Assembly (NCBI RefSeq): GCF_000335475.2
Contig: NZ_ANAH02000067.1
Location: 1 to 64,000, forward strand
Direction: 5' to 3'
Origin: Cystobacter fuscus DSM 2262
GTDB lineage: Bacteria; Myxococcota; Myxococcia; Myxococcales; Myxococcaceae
DNA length: 64,000 bases
Shown: positions 28,640 to 37,867 of the stretch, in pieces
Position numbering within the stretch: position 1 is the first letter of the stretch
Layout: each line of letters starts with the position of its first letter
Notes under the pieces: generated by a model
The model's input: only the letters and a program-made list of their open reading frames with translations
Database searches by the model: none
Told to the model about the DNA's origin: nothing
Translations under genes and position numbers: made by a program

Positions 28640-29074
28640 CTACGGACGGAGCTTGTTGACGGTGAGACGGTGCCTGGCGAGCCACCGGTGGTATCTCCAG
28701 CCGACGGGCAGCCATCTTCTGAACCGGGCGAGTGGCTCGACCTGGAGCCGGTAGGAGGCATCTCCGAAGAAGCCGAACTCCACCCAGTCGGGTCCCACGG
28801 TCCGAATGGAGAGGATCCCGGGGGCGTAGGGCATCCCGGCCGAGACGGAGTCCAGGAGCTGGCCCTCGCGCCCCACCAGGTACACGGAGAGCAGCTCCTC
28901 GAAGGGACAGTCCTGGGTCAACCATACGAGGCAGGAGCCGTCCTCCAGCTCGAGCTGCTCTTCCAGCAGCAGACCCTCGACGGTGAAGCCGAGTGCTTTC
29001 CCGTCACGGACCAGCCGAGAGGTGCCTCGCTCGGAGTCCAACCCGGCGAGCGAGAACCGCCGCACTTCACGCAT
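28640..29074 (-). CDS. hypothetical protein, 144 aa
   Basis: I do not recognise this family. The protein is soluble and beta-rich in appearance, starting MREVRRFSLAGLDSERG and ending in a basic stretch (GWRYHRWLARHRLTVNKLR). There is no signal peptide, membrane helix or metal motif. It is on the same strand as the ClpB-like operon and 332 bp upstream of it, but the AT-rich region with two dyads between them argues that they are separate transcription units. The start is the ATG at 29074. It could be an accessory factor of that operon; nothing in the sequence proves it. Confidence 0.6.
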   Translation of the reverse strand: MREVRRFSLAGLDSERGTSRLVRDGKALGFTVEGLLLEEQLELEDGSCLVWLTQDCPFEELLSVYLVGREGQLLDSVSAGMPYAPGILSIRTVGPDWVEFGFFGDASYRLQVEPLARFRRWLPVGWRYHRWLARHRLTVNKLRP

Positions 29075-29342
29075 GAGTTCACCCCTCTATGTGAGGAACT
29101 CTACGAGAAGGAGCCAGGGCGGAGTAGTTTCACCGCCTCCCTGAAGGTAGGAGCCTGACCGTGGACGAGACCGAACCGTCCCCCTTGCCGTTCCCCACGA
29201 GCCTCTGCCACCGCTGCGCGGCGCCCCCGAAGTACGTGCGGACGAAGACGTCCACCTTCATCCTCTGCCCCCTGTTGCCGGGCAAGTACCCGCCCCAGCC
29301 CGTGCTGCGCTGTCCCCTCTTCAGACCGCGAGGAACACACGA

Positions 29343-30539
29343 ATGACTTCGGAATGGGATGTGCGGACCCGGCTCGTGCGGGCCGACGAGGCCGACGAGG
29401 AAGGCGCGCCGCTCAACACCCCCCTGGTGCTCTCCACCACCTTCCGTGCCCATCCGGAGGGCGTGGGTTTCTCCGCCGTGGACATGGGGGAGCAGTCGCC
29501 CTTCTTCTACGCCCGGTGGTCGACCCCCACCGTGCGGACCCTGGAGCGGCGGCTGGCCGACCTCGAGGGCGGCGAGGACGCGCTGTGCTTCGCCAGTGGG
29601 ATGGCGGCCATCACCGGGCTGCTGCTGCACCTGCTTGGGCCCGGCACCCACCTGGTCATCAGTGACGTCTGCTACGCGGGCACGGCCGAGTTCGTCCGCG
29701 GGACGCTGCGGCGCTACGGCGTGGACGTCACCCCCGTGGACACCTCGGACCTCGAGCAGGTGCGCGCCGCGCTGCGCCCCAATACCCGGCTTGTCTACCT
29801 GGAGTCACCGTGCAACCCCGTGCTCAAGCTGACGGACATCGAGGCGGTGGCCACGCTCGCGCACGGCGTCGGAGCCCGGGTCGCCGTCGACGCGACCCTC
29901 GCGACGCCCATCGGCCTGCAACCCCTGGCGCTCGGGGCCGACTTCGTCCTGCATTCCTTGACCAAGTACATCGGCGGCCACGGTGACGTGCTGGGCGGGG
30001 TCGTCGTCGGCGGGCGGGCCGAGCTGGCCGCGCTCCGCCAGGACTCACTCATCCACCTGGGCGCCGTGCTCAATCCCTTTCCCGCGTGGTTGCTCTTGCG
30101 CAGCCTGGCCACCCTGCCCCAGCGCATGGCGGCCCACGAGGCCACGGCCCGCGAGGTGGCCGCCTTCCTGGAGAACCACCCCCGCGTGCACCACGTCCTC
30201 TACCCGGGGCGCGACTCCCATCCCCAGGCCGCCCTCGCCCGCCGGCAGTTGCGCAACACCTCCGGCATGATTGCCTTTCAAGCGGAGGACGCCCCGGCGG
30301 TGGCGCGCCGTCTCGCCGAGCGGTTGAAGGTCGTCCACTACGCCGTCTCGCTCGGCAAGCCCCACAGCCTCGTCTTCTACCTGCCCACGGACGAGCTGCA
30401 GCGCACCTCGTTCCAGCTCTCCCCGGCGCTGCTGGCGCGCTACCGTGCCTGGGCGGGCGACGGCATCTTCCGCCTGTCGATCGGCCTGGAGGCCCCGGCG
30501 GACATCATCCGGGATCTCGATCAGGCCCTGGCCCCGTGA
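29343..30539 (+). CDS. trans-sulfuration family PLP enzyme (cystathionine gamma-synthase/lyase-like)
   Basis: 398 residues, the usual length of Cys/Met-metabolism PLP enzymes. Landmarks: CFASGMAAITG (cofactor phosphate region), YLESPCNP, VDATLATP (Asp183, pairs with the PLP ring; VDNTFATP in most homologues) and HSLTKYIGGHGD with the Schiff-base Lys208. The substrate-side motif is FYARWSTPTV instead of the common 'YSRxGNPT', so specificity may differ from cystathionine enzymes; methionine gamma-lyase or O-acyl-homoserine sulfhydrylase activity is possible. It works in the cytosol on sulfur amino acids. The ATG at 29343 follows GAGGAACACACGA. A small STAS-like gene follows 42 bp downstream and may be cotranscribed. 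Confidence 0.88.
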   Translation: MTSEWDVRTRLVRADEADEEGAPLNTPLVLSTTFRAHPEGVGFSAVDMGEQSPFFYARWSTPTVRTLERRLADLEGGEDALCFASGMAAITGLLLHLLGPGTHLVISDVCYAGTAEFVRGTLRRYGVDVTPVDTSDLEQVRAALRPNTRLVYLESPCNPVLKLTDIEAVATLAHGVGARVAVDATLATPIGLQPLALGADFVLHSLTKYIGGHGDVLGGVVVGGRAELAALRQDSLIHLGAVLNPFPAWLLLRSLATLPQRMAAHEATAREVAAFLENHPRVHHVLYPGRDSHPQAALARRQLRNTSGMIAFQAEDAPAVARRLAERLKVVHYAVSLGKPHSLVFYLPTDELQRTSFQLSPALLARYRAWAGDGIFRLSIGLEAPADIIRDLDQALAP

Positions 30540-30581
30540 GCCACGCATTCAGACGGGACACATAGAAGAGTTGTGACGCCC

Positions 30582-31040
30582 ATGCCGAACGACACTCCCT
30601 CGCCTTGCATGCTCGTGGAGGACTTCCTCTGGCCCCTGCTCATCGTCCAGCCACGAGGCGCGGTCCCGCTCGCGCACTTCGAGGAGTATCTCGTGCGGCG
30701 GCTCACCTACCTGCGGCGACAGGAGAAGCACGTCGTCCTCTTCGACATGCGGCACGCGCCCATGCTCCCCTCCGAGATCCGCCAGCGTCAGTCCGAGTGG
30801 CTCAAGCAGCACGCGGCCCTGGTCGAGGCCCAGGTGCTCGGTCATGCCCTGGTCGTCACCTCCCCCTTCTTGCGGTTGATGCTCTCCACCTTCCACAAGA
30901 TCCGGCCGCGCAACAGCCGCCATCTCGTCACTCCCCATCTGAATGACGCGGCGCGCTGGTGCCTCAACGTGCTCGAGGAGAGCGGCAGCAACCCTCCCAC
31001 CCAGCGCATCGAGGCTCACTTCGGCCTGAAGCCCCACTGA
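30582..31040 (+). CDS. small STAS/SpoIIAA-like hypothetical protein
   Basis: 152 residues from the ATG at 30582; a GTG at 30573 is possible but sits too close to the GAAGAG ribosome site. The pattern of a central buried strand (KHVVLFDMRHAP) followed by a helix, then HALVVTSPFLRLML and a C-terminal helix with 'DAARWCLNVLEE', is like STAS/SpoIIAA-type small domains that are frequent in myxobacteria and often sit beside unrelated enzymes. No phosphorylatable Ser motif of anti-anti-sigma factors is clear. It may act as a regulator or a lipid/ligand-binding module; the assignment is structural guesswork. It converges with the dehydrogenase gene that ends at 31126. Confidence 0.5.
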   Translation: MPNDTPSPCMLVEDFLWPLLIVQPRGAVPLAHFEEYLVRRLTYLRRQEKHVVLFDMRHAPMLPSEIRQRQSEWLKQHAALVEAQVLGHALVVTSPFLRLMLSTFHKIRPRNSRHLVTPHLNDAARWCLNVLEESGSNPPTQRIEAHFGLKPH

Positions 31041-31125
31041 ACACGGTGCGGGCGCCAGGTGTGTTGGCGTACCTGATGGCACCTAACGGGGCGCGCGCCC
31101 TTCTGGCGCACCTGGGACTGGCCAC

Positions 31126-32181
31126 TCAGTCCACGAAGCAGCCCGCCAGCCTCGGGTCCGTGCGCAGGAGGGCATCGACCTCCGGCGCGCAGTCACGTGA
31201 GGAGAGCACCGTGTAGAAGTCCTCCTTCAGCGAGGGCGCGAGGCGCACCGCCGCGAGCCACTCCCGGCGGGAGAAGGGGTCCGCGGTGATGCCCCGCCAG
31301 AAGCCGGTGGCGTCCAGCACGGAGGCCACCCGCTCCGTGCCCTGGCCCTGCAGCCGGCTGATGACATACGTCGCCACCCCCACCTGCAGCCCATGGAGAC
31401 GGGGGCGCGCGGCCAGCGCATCCAGCGCGTGGGACAGCAGGTGCTCGCTGCCGCTCGCCGGGCGTGACGAGCCGCTCACCTCCATGGCAATCCCATTCAG
31501 CATGAGCGACATGGCCAGGAGGCGGACACCCTCCAGGTCCCTCACCGGCCGCGCCATGAACTGAAAGACGGTCGCGTCCGAGAGCAACGCCGCGAAGTCG
31601 TTCACGGGCGTGCCTCGGGCATGGAAGGCCAGCTTCCAGTCGGCGATGGCCGTCACCTTCGCGACGAGGTCACCAATGCCAGACCACCAGAGCGTGTCCG
31701 GTGCATGGAGGCAGACGTCCGTGTCGACGACGACGCCGGTGGGCATCGCCGCGCGCAGCGAGCGGCGTCGTCCCCCTTGGGTGAGGCTCGACTGTGGGCT
31801 GCAGAAGCCATCATTGGACAGGGACGTGGGTACGGCCAGGTACGGCAGGCCCGCGAGGAAGGCCACGTACTTGGCGACGTCCAGCGCCCGCCCGCCGCCA
31901 AATCCGAGAACGGCCTCACAGCCCGCGGGCAGGCAGGTGAAGAGCGCGCTGGCGTGCTCGAAGCTCGCCTCGGTCACCTCCGCCCGCCCCACGACGGTGA
32001 TTCCCTCCCGTGTGAGGCTCGCCTCCAGACGCTGGCCCGGCCCGGGCAGCAGTCCGGTGCTCACCAGCAGGAAGATGCGCCGGTGCCCGGCACGTGACAG
32101 GTAGACGCCAACCCGGTCCAGCGCGCCGGGTTTGATGCGCACGAGACCAGGAATGAGGAGCGGCTGCGTACGTGGAGGCAT
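31126..32181 (-). CDS. sn-glycerol-1-phosphate dehydrogenase-like protein (iron-ADH fold)
   Basis: 351 residues. The Rossmann part has GFGGGRALDVAKY (NAD(P) pyrophosphate loop) and VPTSLSNDGFCSP, the signature of glycerol-1-phosphate/glycerol dehydrogenases. Metal-ligand positions are found in the C-terminal helical half: GSSRPASGSEHLLSHALD supplies His residues, and HGLQVGVAT another. The family reduces dihydroxyacetone phosphate or a related phospho-ketone with NAD(P)H; AraM of Bacillus and archaeal EgsA are members. A second relative is encoded at 46580-47956 in the arabinose locus. Here the neighbours give no pathway. ATG at 32181; the gene is divergent from the secreted ricin-domain protein gene, with 211 bp between them. 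Confidence 0.8.
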   Translation of the reverse strand: MPPRTQPLLIPGLVRIKPGALDRVGVYLSRAGHRRIFLLVSTGLLPGPGQRLEASLTREGITVVGRAEVTEASFEHASALFTCLPAGCEAVLGFGGGRALDVAKYVAFLAGLPYLAVPTSLSNDGFCSPQSSLTQGGRRRSLRAAMPTGVVVDTDVCLHAPDTLWWSGIGDLVAKVTAIADWKLAFHARGTPVNDFAALLSDATVFQFMARPVRDLEGVRLLAMSLMLNGIAMEVSGSSRPASGSEHLLSHALDALAARPRLHGLQVGVATYVISRLQGQGTERVASVLDATGFWRGITADPFSRREWLAAVRLAPSLKEDFYTVLSSRDCAPEVDALLRTDPRLAGCFVD

Positions 32182-32392
32182 GGTGGCTCACAAGATGGCA
32201 CCGCGATGCGTGCTGGGCCACTTCGGGCTACGCGCACCCCACCCGCTCCAGGGGCCCCATGCGTCCTATACGTCGTGCGGCGCTCCTGTATGCTCTCGTC
32301 AACCATCGGTTACTGGTGACGAGGCCGGTCGTCGCCCGACGGCGACCAGGAATCCGGCCCCGTGGCAGCGCACCCCTCACCCCACGAGAGCC

Positions 32393-34129
32393 ATGAAGAT
32401 CAAGAACATCGGCGTCGCTGTCGGCGCCTCTCTGCTCATGTTCGCCCTGGTCACCGAGCCCCAGCTGCTCGGCGTGCCCACCGCCGACGCGCGCGGCACG
32501 TACTTCCATACCGAGATCCATCCTCCGCACTGGCTGCCATGGACCACCGATGGCGCGCCCGCGATCGAGAGCGGTCCTGCCTTCCTGACGCACGGCCTGC
32601 GCTGCAGCGGCCGCTACTGCGACAGCGTGAGCCTGCTCAACGTGGAGTCCGGATACACGCAGACGAACAGCTGGTGGACGGACTCCTTCTCCGAAGAGGG
32701 CGCGCACGAGCAGGTGTGCGGCGACAACGGCTTCGTGACGGGCCTGGGCTGTTCCGGTGACTACTGCGACAGCATCGCCCTGCGGTGCTCGCAGATCGAC
32801 AACGGCGGCGTGCGCTCGAACTGCTACTGGACGGAGTCCATCTCGGAAGAGAGCGGCGGGAAGTTCGTGGCCCCGGAGTCCATGTACCTCGCGGGTGTCC
32901 GATGCTGGGATCGCTACTGTGACAACAAGCAGCTCTATCTCTGCCAGGCGGACAACGGCGGGCCGTCTTTCGATTTGAGCGCGATGGCGGCCAAATACGC
33001 GCCTCGCCTGCGCTTCGACCAGGAGACCACCACGGGCTCCGGCGAGCAGAGCAAGTGCTTCCCGAGCGACGCGGCCACGTACTTCGAGCAACGCGCGCGA
33101 GGCGCATCCCCCGTTTCGCTCTGCAACAAGGACTATTCGACGATTCAGAACAACCGGGTCCCGGCGTACTACACCGCCACCCAGGTCGGGACGAACACGG
33201 TGCTCATCCGCTATTGGTACTTCTATGCGTGGCAGAGCACGTGCTTCGTCAGCTCGGGCTCGCACGCCGCGGATTGGGAGTCGGTGGCGGTCCTGGTCGT
33301 CGATGGGCGGTTGAGCCGGGTCGCGTTCTACCAGCACGGCGGGTGGTACAGCCGGGAAGCCGGTTCGTTCGAGACCGTGGAGGGCACGCATCCCATCGGC
33401 TACGTCGGGAAGAACGCCCACGGCACCTACCACGACTCCGGGGGCTCGGGCGGCTGCCTCTACTTCGAGGACTTTCGCAATCCCGGCGGCAACGACTACC
33501 ACATGGATACCTGGAACAACCTCGTGCCCCTCACCCGGGGCGGCAACTCGCCCGCGTGGATGAACTGCACGGGCTCGGGTTGCTTCGATGGCATCGGTCA
33601 TCCGATCGAACAGACGGGAGACCTGCGCTCGATGCGTGGCTGCGCGAAGGACGGCTGCGGTCGGTCTTCCCTCGGTGAGAACATGCCCTTCCAGAACGAC
33701 CCGGCGGGCACGGACCATACGGCCCTCTACCTCCAGCACAGTGGCAAGGTGATCGATGTCCCTGGGGCGAGCACCAGCGATGGGGTGGCGCTCACCCAGT
33801 TCTCCAACTGGGGCGTGGACAACCAGCGCTGGCTGCTCGAGTCGACGGGAGACGGCTTCTTCACGTTGCGCGCACGCCACAGCGGCAAGTGCATGGACGT
33901 GGCCGGAGCTTCCATGACGGCCGGCACGAACGTCGTCCAGCACACCTGCAACGGCGGCGACAACCAGCGCTTCCGCCTGCTCCCGTACGGCAACGGTTAC
34001 TTCGCGATCCAGGCGAAGCACAGCAACCAATGCCTGGACATCGCGGGCGGCTCCATGGACGACGGCGGGTCGCTGATCCAGTGGCCGTGCGGCTGGACGA
34101 CGAACGAGAGCTTCCGCTTCGCGCCGTGA
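32393..34129 (+). CDS. secreted Vps62-like protein with ricin-type lectin domain
   Basis: 578 residues from the ATG at 32393 with a signal peptide (MKIKNIGVAVGASLLMFAL, cleavage near TADARG). Three short repeats of the form G(L/V)xCxxxYCDxxxL occupy about residues 60-190. A central domain with AAKYAPRLRFDQ, RYWYFYAWQ, DWESVAVLV, AFYQHGGWYS and THPIGYVGKNAHGTYHD fits the Vps62/DUF946 type of fold. The last ~130 residues are a ricin-type beta-trefoil with repeated 'GKCMDVAGAS...QxxCNGGDNQRF' units for sugar binding. The protein is exported and probably binds polysaccharide or cell surfaces; an enzymatic role is not evident. It is Cys-rich, consistent with disulfides outside the cytosol. It converges on the Tos1-like gene 21 bp away. 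Confidence 0.65.
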   Translation: MKIKNIGVAVGASLLMFALVTEPQLLGVPTADARGTYFHTEIHPPHWLPWTTDGAPAIESGPAFLTHGLRCSGRYCDSVSLLNVESGYTQTNSWWTDSFSEEGAHEQVCGDNGFVTGLGCSGDYCDSIALRCSQIDNGGVRSNCYWTESISEESGGKFVAPESMYLAGVRCWDRYCDNKQLYLCQADNGGPSFDLSAMAAKYAPRLRFDQETTTGSGEQSKCFPSDAATYFEQRARGASPVSLCNKDYSTIQNNRVPAYYTATQVGTNTVLIRYWYFYAWQSTCFVSSGSHAADWESVAVLVVDGRLSRVAFYQHGGWYSREAGSFETVEGTHPIGYVGKNAHGTYHDSGGSGGCLYFEDFRNPGGNDYHMDTWNNLVPLTRGGNSPAWMNCTGSGCFDGIGHPIEQTGDLRSMRGCAKDGCGRSSLGENMPFQNDPAGTDHTALYLQHSGKVIDVPGASTSDGVALTQFSNWGVDNQRWLLESTGDGFFTLRARHSGKCMDVAGASMTAGTNVVQHTCNGGDNQRFRLLPYGNGYFAIQAKHSNQCLDIAGGSMDDGGSLIQWPCGWTTNESFRFAP

Positions 34130-34150
34130 CACGGCCCTGGGCCTCCGCGG

Positions 34151-35473
34151 TCACTGGGGCACGCGGAGCCCCACGAGCCCATCGATCGCCGCGCGCGAGA
34201 CCTCGTTCGGAAGCGCGGGCAGCAGGGCGCGGGCCGCGCCGGGGAGGTTGCCCGGGTGGAGGATCATCACCTGCACGACCCGCGACTGCTCGTCGAGGAG
34301 GATGGCGAAGTAGCGGTCGTCGAGCGGCCGGCGCCACACCGGCGCATAGGCGCTCGCGCGGTTGTCCGCGTCGATCACCGCGCCACGCTCCATGGCCTTG
34401 AGCGCCCGCGCGTCGAGGAGATCGGAGCCGGGATCGAACTGGCCGATGCCACAGCCAGCGATGCCGCACACGGACCCGCCGAGGCTGCCGACCTGGAACG
34501 ACCTGAGCCCCGTGCTGATGATGTCGCGGTTGCCCCACTGGCTGCCCGACGACTCCGCCACGACCTCGAACACGTTGATCTGGCCGCACCCGTCGCCCAC
34601 GGCCCCGTTCGTGTTCGCGAAGCAGTGACACGGGTGATAGCCCGACCACCCGTCGCGGTTGAGCTCCGAGGGGCTGAAGCCGATCCACGGCGCGTCCTGC
34701 TGGCGCTCGTCCTCTCCGGGCTTGATGCAGCTCAGCGGCTTGAGCGTCGGATCATCCGCGTAGGGCATGGAGGCGAGCAGCACCACGAGCTTGGAACCCG
34801 GCCAACCGTCGTAGTCCAGCGCCGAGCCGGGGCAGTACGGATTGCTTCCCGGACCGCAGGGGAACTTGCGGTCCTGCATGGCGTAGAACGCGCAGTTGTT
34901 CCCGAGGTCACCCGTGAACGGCGTCTTGTCTCCGGGCCCGGAGATGTGGAGGTTCTGGAACGTGGTCGGCGCCCGCCGGTCCCAGAACGACTTGATGGCC
35001 CATGCGCCCGTGGGCTCCGCGACCGGCTGGTAGACGGCGAACTGCTTGACGCGCATCGGCCCTTCGAGGACCAGCGTCATCTGCTCGTTGTACGGGGACA
35101 GGCGGTTGCTCGTTACCTGGTGCCTGGTGCGGCAGCAGTACTCCTTACCTCCCCAGGGGTAGCTGATCCATCGCGCCTCGACGTCGCAGCGCGGGTCGCC
35201 CTCGCTCGCCTCGATCCGGCGGCCCCAGTAGCCCGTGGCGCCGATATTGGTGAAGGTCATCGTGCCGCCCCGGGTCGCGGGCCCCGTGTTCGACGGCGTG
35301 GGGGGCTCGTGCGTGGGAACGGCGGGTTCGCCGCCCGGCTTGGAGGGGGCAGCGCCGTCGGCCTTCGGGTCGGCGCTGCACGCCACGCCTGCGATCCCCA
35401 GGATGGCCGCGGTGATGAGGAATCGGAGGCGCCGGCCACTCCCACCAAGCCTGCTGTCTGTGACTACGTTCAT
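34151..35473 (-). CDS. Tos1-like (DUF2401/DUF2403) lipoprotein
   Basis: 440 residues from the ATG at 35473. The N-terminus has a signal segment ending ILGIAGVACSAD, a probable lipobox, then a Pro/Gly/Thr-rich linker. TMTFTNIGATGYWGRRIEA resembles DUF2403, and the main domain resembles DUF2401 of fungal Tos1 wall proteins: DYDGWPGSKLVVLLASMPYA and a Cys pair before DGCGQINVFEVV, followed by IISTG. In fungi that last motif is GCGELDIFE, similar to the catalytic ExDxxE of laminarinase-like (GH16) folds. Here Glu and Asp are replaced by Gln and Asn, so glucanase activity is doubtful and a beta-glucan-binding role is more likely. The family link is from memory of motif patterns. The gene is followed by no partner; it converges with the ricin-domain gene. 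Confidence 0.5.
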   Translation of the reverse strand: MNVVTDSRLGGSGRRLRFLITAAILGIAGVACSADPKADGAAPSKPGGEPAVPTHEPPTPSNTGPATRGGTMTFTNIGATGYWGRRIEASEGDPRCDVEARWISYPWGGKEYCCRTRHQVTSNRLSPYNEQMTLVLEGPMRVKQFAVYQPVAEPTGAWAIKSFWDRRAPTTFQNLHISGPGDKTPFTGDLGNNCAFYAMQDRKFPCGPGSNPYCPGSALDYDGWPGSKLVVLLASMPYADDPTLKPLSCIKPGEDERQQDAPWIGFSPSELNRDGWSGYHPCHCFANTNGAVGDGCGQINVFEVVAESSGSQWGNRDIISTGLRSFQVGSLGGSVCGIAGCGIGQFDPGSDLLDARALKAMERGAVIDADNRASAYAPVWRRPLDDRYFAILLDEQSRVVQVMILHPGNLPGAARALLPALPNEVSRAAIDGLVGLRVPQ

Positions 35474-35571
35474 CTGTGTTGACTTATCATCGGCAATCGA
35501 CTGGATCAAACGAGATCAGGCGTCACGAACAGGTCAGCTCCTTGATGATCTCGTTCAATCCCAGGCTGATC

Positions 35572-37455
35572 TCAGTAGGGCCGCAGGTGGAATCGCTGGC
35601 AGGTGTTGTCCAGCCAGCTGTACTGCTGGACCGTGCCCCCTTCGGCCAAGGAGCAGCCGGACACCTCGAGGGCCTTGCCGCTGTGCCGGGCGATGAGCCG
35701 GGCGGTGCCATCCGCCAGCGGCTCGATGCGCCACTGGGAGTGGGTGCCCGAGCAGGAGCCCGTGACGGTGCGGGCGGAGTTGGCGGTGGAAGCCCCCTCG
35801 ATGAGGAGACAGCTTCCGGCATTGGAGACTGGCGAGAGCTGGAAGTACCCATCTCCGGTGGGGGTGAAATTCCACCGCTGACAGTTGTTCCCCAGCCAGC
35901 TCCACTGGTTCACGCGGGTGCCGTCCGCGGTGCCGCAGTTGGCCACGTCCAGCACCTTGCCACTCGAGACGTTGACGATCGCCACCGGCCCCACCGGCTG
36001 GAGCTGCCACTCCTGACAGGTGTTGCCCAACCCGGACCACAGGTTCACGGCCGACCCGTCCGCGCTCGCGCAGTTGGCCACGTCCAGCACCTTGCCGCTG
36101 TTGCGGTTCTGCAGACGGAACCACCCCTCCGAGGTGGCCACGGGCATCCACTGCTGGCACGCATTGCCCAACCACGACCACTGGCCCACGCGGGTGCCGT
36201 CCGCGGTGCCGCAGTTGACGGCGTCCAGGGACTTGCCGGTGCTGCTGTTCACCAACCGGTAGTACCCGTCCGCGGTCGGATCGAGCACCCAACCGGTAGC
36301 CGCACTGGAGCAGGAGGCCAGGACCGCGCTCGCCCCATCGCCGCTCGCGCCCCCGCTGACCCCCATGCACTTGTTCGCCGACCGGCTCACCAGCTTGTAG
36401 GCGGCGCCGCGCACGGCGGTGGTGATGGGCGAGCGCTCCCCGGAGGGAACCGCGAGCGACGTGCCGAGGGGGACGGGAGTGCCGAAAGAGGGCGTGCCAT
36501 CCGAGTTCCAGGTGAAGGCCTGCGCACGGGTCGAGCGCGTCCGCGAGCAGCCCTGATTGGCGGCGCTGTTGGCGTGGTAGACGATCCAGCTTTGCGTGCC
36601 ATCCGGCGAGGTGAAGAAGCCGTTGTGACCCGGCCCGTAGACCCCATTGGCGTCGGAGCGCTGGAACACGGGGTTGGCGGACTTCTTCCAGGAGGAGAGG
36701 CTCAGCGGATCGCTCCCGGTGAGCGTCAACATTCCGAGCTTGTAGTCCGGGGTCCCGCAGAAGCTGGCCGAGTAGATGAGGAAGGTCTTGCCGCCGCGCT
36801 GCAGGACCACGGGTCCCTCGTTGACGGGGGCACCCTGCGTCTCCCAGCTGTACGTGGGATTGGAGAGCAACACCTTCGTACCGCTCGTGGTCCAGGGGTT
36901 GCTCATCTTGGCGATCCACATGTTCTGGTTGCTGCCCTCGAACGCCGAGGAGAGCAGGTACAGCGAGCCGTTGACCTGGAGATAGGAGCCATCGATGTTC
37001 CAGCCGGTGCCCTGGGGCTCGCTCTTGAAGGCATAGGGCCCCATGGGATCGTCTCCCGCGCTCTCGAGCACCACCAGGTGCTGGTTATCGAAGTTCCCCC
37101 CCGTGCCGGCCGTGAACATGAAGTACCAGCGGTACCCATTGGGGCCATTGAGCCGATGGAACTCGGGAGCCCAGAAGTTACAGCACCGGCTGGCCGTGGT
37201 GTCCGACCAGATCACCACCGGCGTCGCGGTACTCAGCCCCGCCAGGGTCGGCGATTTGCGCATCATCATCTGCGAGGACCAGGTCGTCGTCGCCAGGTAG
37301 TAGTTGCCGTTGTAGTACTGCAGCCAGGGGTCCGCTCCATCCCCCAGCAAGGGGTTGCGGAAGGTGGTCTCACCGACCGCTCGCGCGGGGGTAGCGGGGA
37401 GAACCAGAACGGCCAGGCCAAGCAGCAACGCGGTGAACGCCCGGGAGTGTGCCAT
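35572..37455 (-). CDS. secreted GH43 arabinan hydrolase with two ricin-type domains
   Basis: 627 residues with a signal peptide (cleavage after ATPARA). GH43 five-bladed propeller, about 30-340: catalytic Asp42 in GDGADPW, pKa-modulating Asp155 in WNIDGSYL and acid Glu213 in PVNEGPVVL. The ETQGAPVNEGP context is that of arabinan/arabinofuranosidase members. The C-terminal ~270 residues hold repeated QxW motifs (CQQW, CQEW, CQRW, HSQW, CQRF) that make up two beta-trefoil lectin domains. It should release arabinose or arabino-oligosaccharides outside the cell. ATG at 37455 with GTGAGA upstream. A LacI-type operator lies 126 bp upstream at 37581, and the gene is divergent from another GH43 gene, so the two are probably co-induced by arabinose. 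Confidence 0.88.
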   Translation of the reverse strand: MAHSRAFTALLLGLAVLVLPATPARAVGETTFRNPLLGDGADPWLQYYNGNYYLATTTWSSQMMMRKSPTLAGLSTATPVVIWSDTTASRCCNFWAPEFHRLNGPNGYRWYFMFTAGTGGNFDNQHLVVLESAGDDPMGPYAFKSEPQGTGWNIDGSYLQVNGSLYLLSSAFEGSNQNMWIAKMSNPWTTSGTKVLLSNPTYSWETQGAPVNEGPVVLQRGGKTFLIYSASFCGTPDYKLGMLTLTGSDPLSLSSWKKSANPVFQRSDANGVYGPGHNGFFTSPDGTQSWIVYHANSAANQGCSRTRSTRAQAFTWNSDGTPSFGTPVPLGTSLAVPSGERSPITTAVRGAAYKLVSRSANKCMGVSGGASGDGASAVLASCSSAATGWVLDPTADGYYRLVNSSTGKSLDAVNCGTADGTRVGQWSWLGNACQQWMPVATSEGWFRLQNRNSGKVLDVANCASADGSAVNLWSGLGNTCQEWQLQPVGPVAIVNVSSGKVLDVANCGTADGTRVNQWSWLGNNCQRWNFTPTGDGYFQLSPVSNAGSCLLIEGASTANSARTVTGSCSGTHSQWRIEPLADGTARLIARHSGKALEVSGCSLAEGGTVQQYSWLDNTCQRFHLRPY

Positions 37456-37580
37456 GTCTCACTTTCGATCAGGGGATGCGGACACCTGCGCGCGAAGCCG
37501 GTCTGACCATCACCGGGGCACGAGGCCCTGGATGGCCATGCCAGCAAAAGGAGCAGCCTGTCCGGTGCGGGAACGGGAGA

Positions 37581-37594
37581 TGTGAACGCTCACA
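37581..37594. promoter_or_regulatory. LacI-type operator, copy 1
   Basis: TGTGAACGCTCACA, an imperfect palindrome identical to the site at 37999-38012 and 12/14 identical to the site before araB. It lies upstream of the minus-strand GH43 gene. Confidence 0.7.
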
Positions 37595-37645
37595 TCTCTT
37601 CGGCCGAAGCTGCGCTCATCCACGAACATTGTCAACCACATCTCA

Positions 37646-37665
37646 GACGGCGCGGTGCATCATGG
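37646..37665 (+). repeat. 20-bp direct repeat, copy 1
   Basis: GACGGCGCGGTGCATCATGG; the second copy at 37868-37887 differs at one base (A for the tenth G). The inner TGCATCATGG is kept. It could be a second regulator's site or the trace of a local duplication. Confidence 0.45.
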
Positions 37666-37806
37666 ATTCCGGCACGGACTCGCGCCCAACACCCCCACGG
37701 CAGTGAGTGTTTGACACCGGACAGAGCCATGGAGGAGCGCCGTCCGCTCCGAGCGCAGGCGCCACGGGCGGAGGCCGAGCGGAAAATCACACCCCGCGTG
37801 AGCGGA

Positions 37807-37841
37807 TGACTCGTGCCAGCCATTTCCTGACTCGTGCCAGC
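37807..37841 (+). repeat. 14-bp tandem repeat with 21-bp period
   Basis: TGACTCGTGCCAGC occurs at 37807-37820 and again at 37828-37841. The 21-bp period is two helical turns, so a protein could bind both copies on the same DNA face. Confidence 0.5.
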
Positions 37842-37867
37842 AGGGCCTCCGAAGCCATTCAATCCCT

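Noticed and set aside
37807-37841. Short repeats as a degenerate CRISPR
   Set aside because: Only two 14-bp units with a 7-bp gap; no spacers of regular length and no cas genes.
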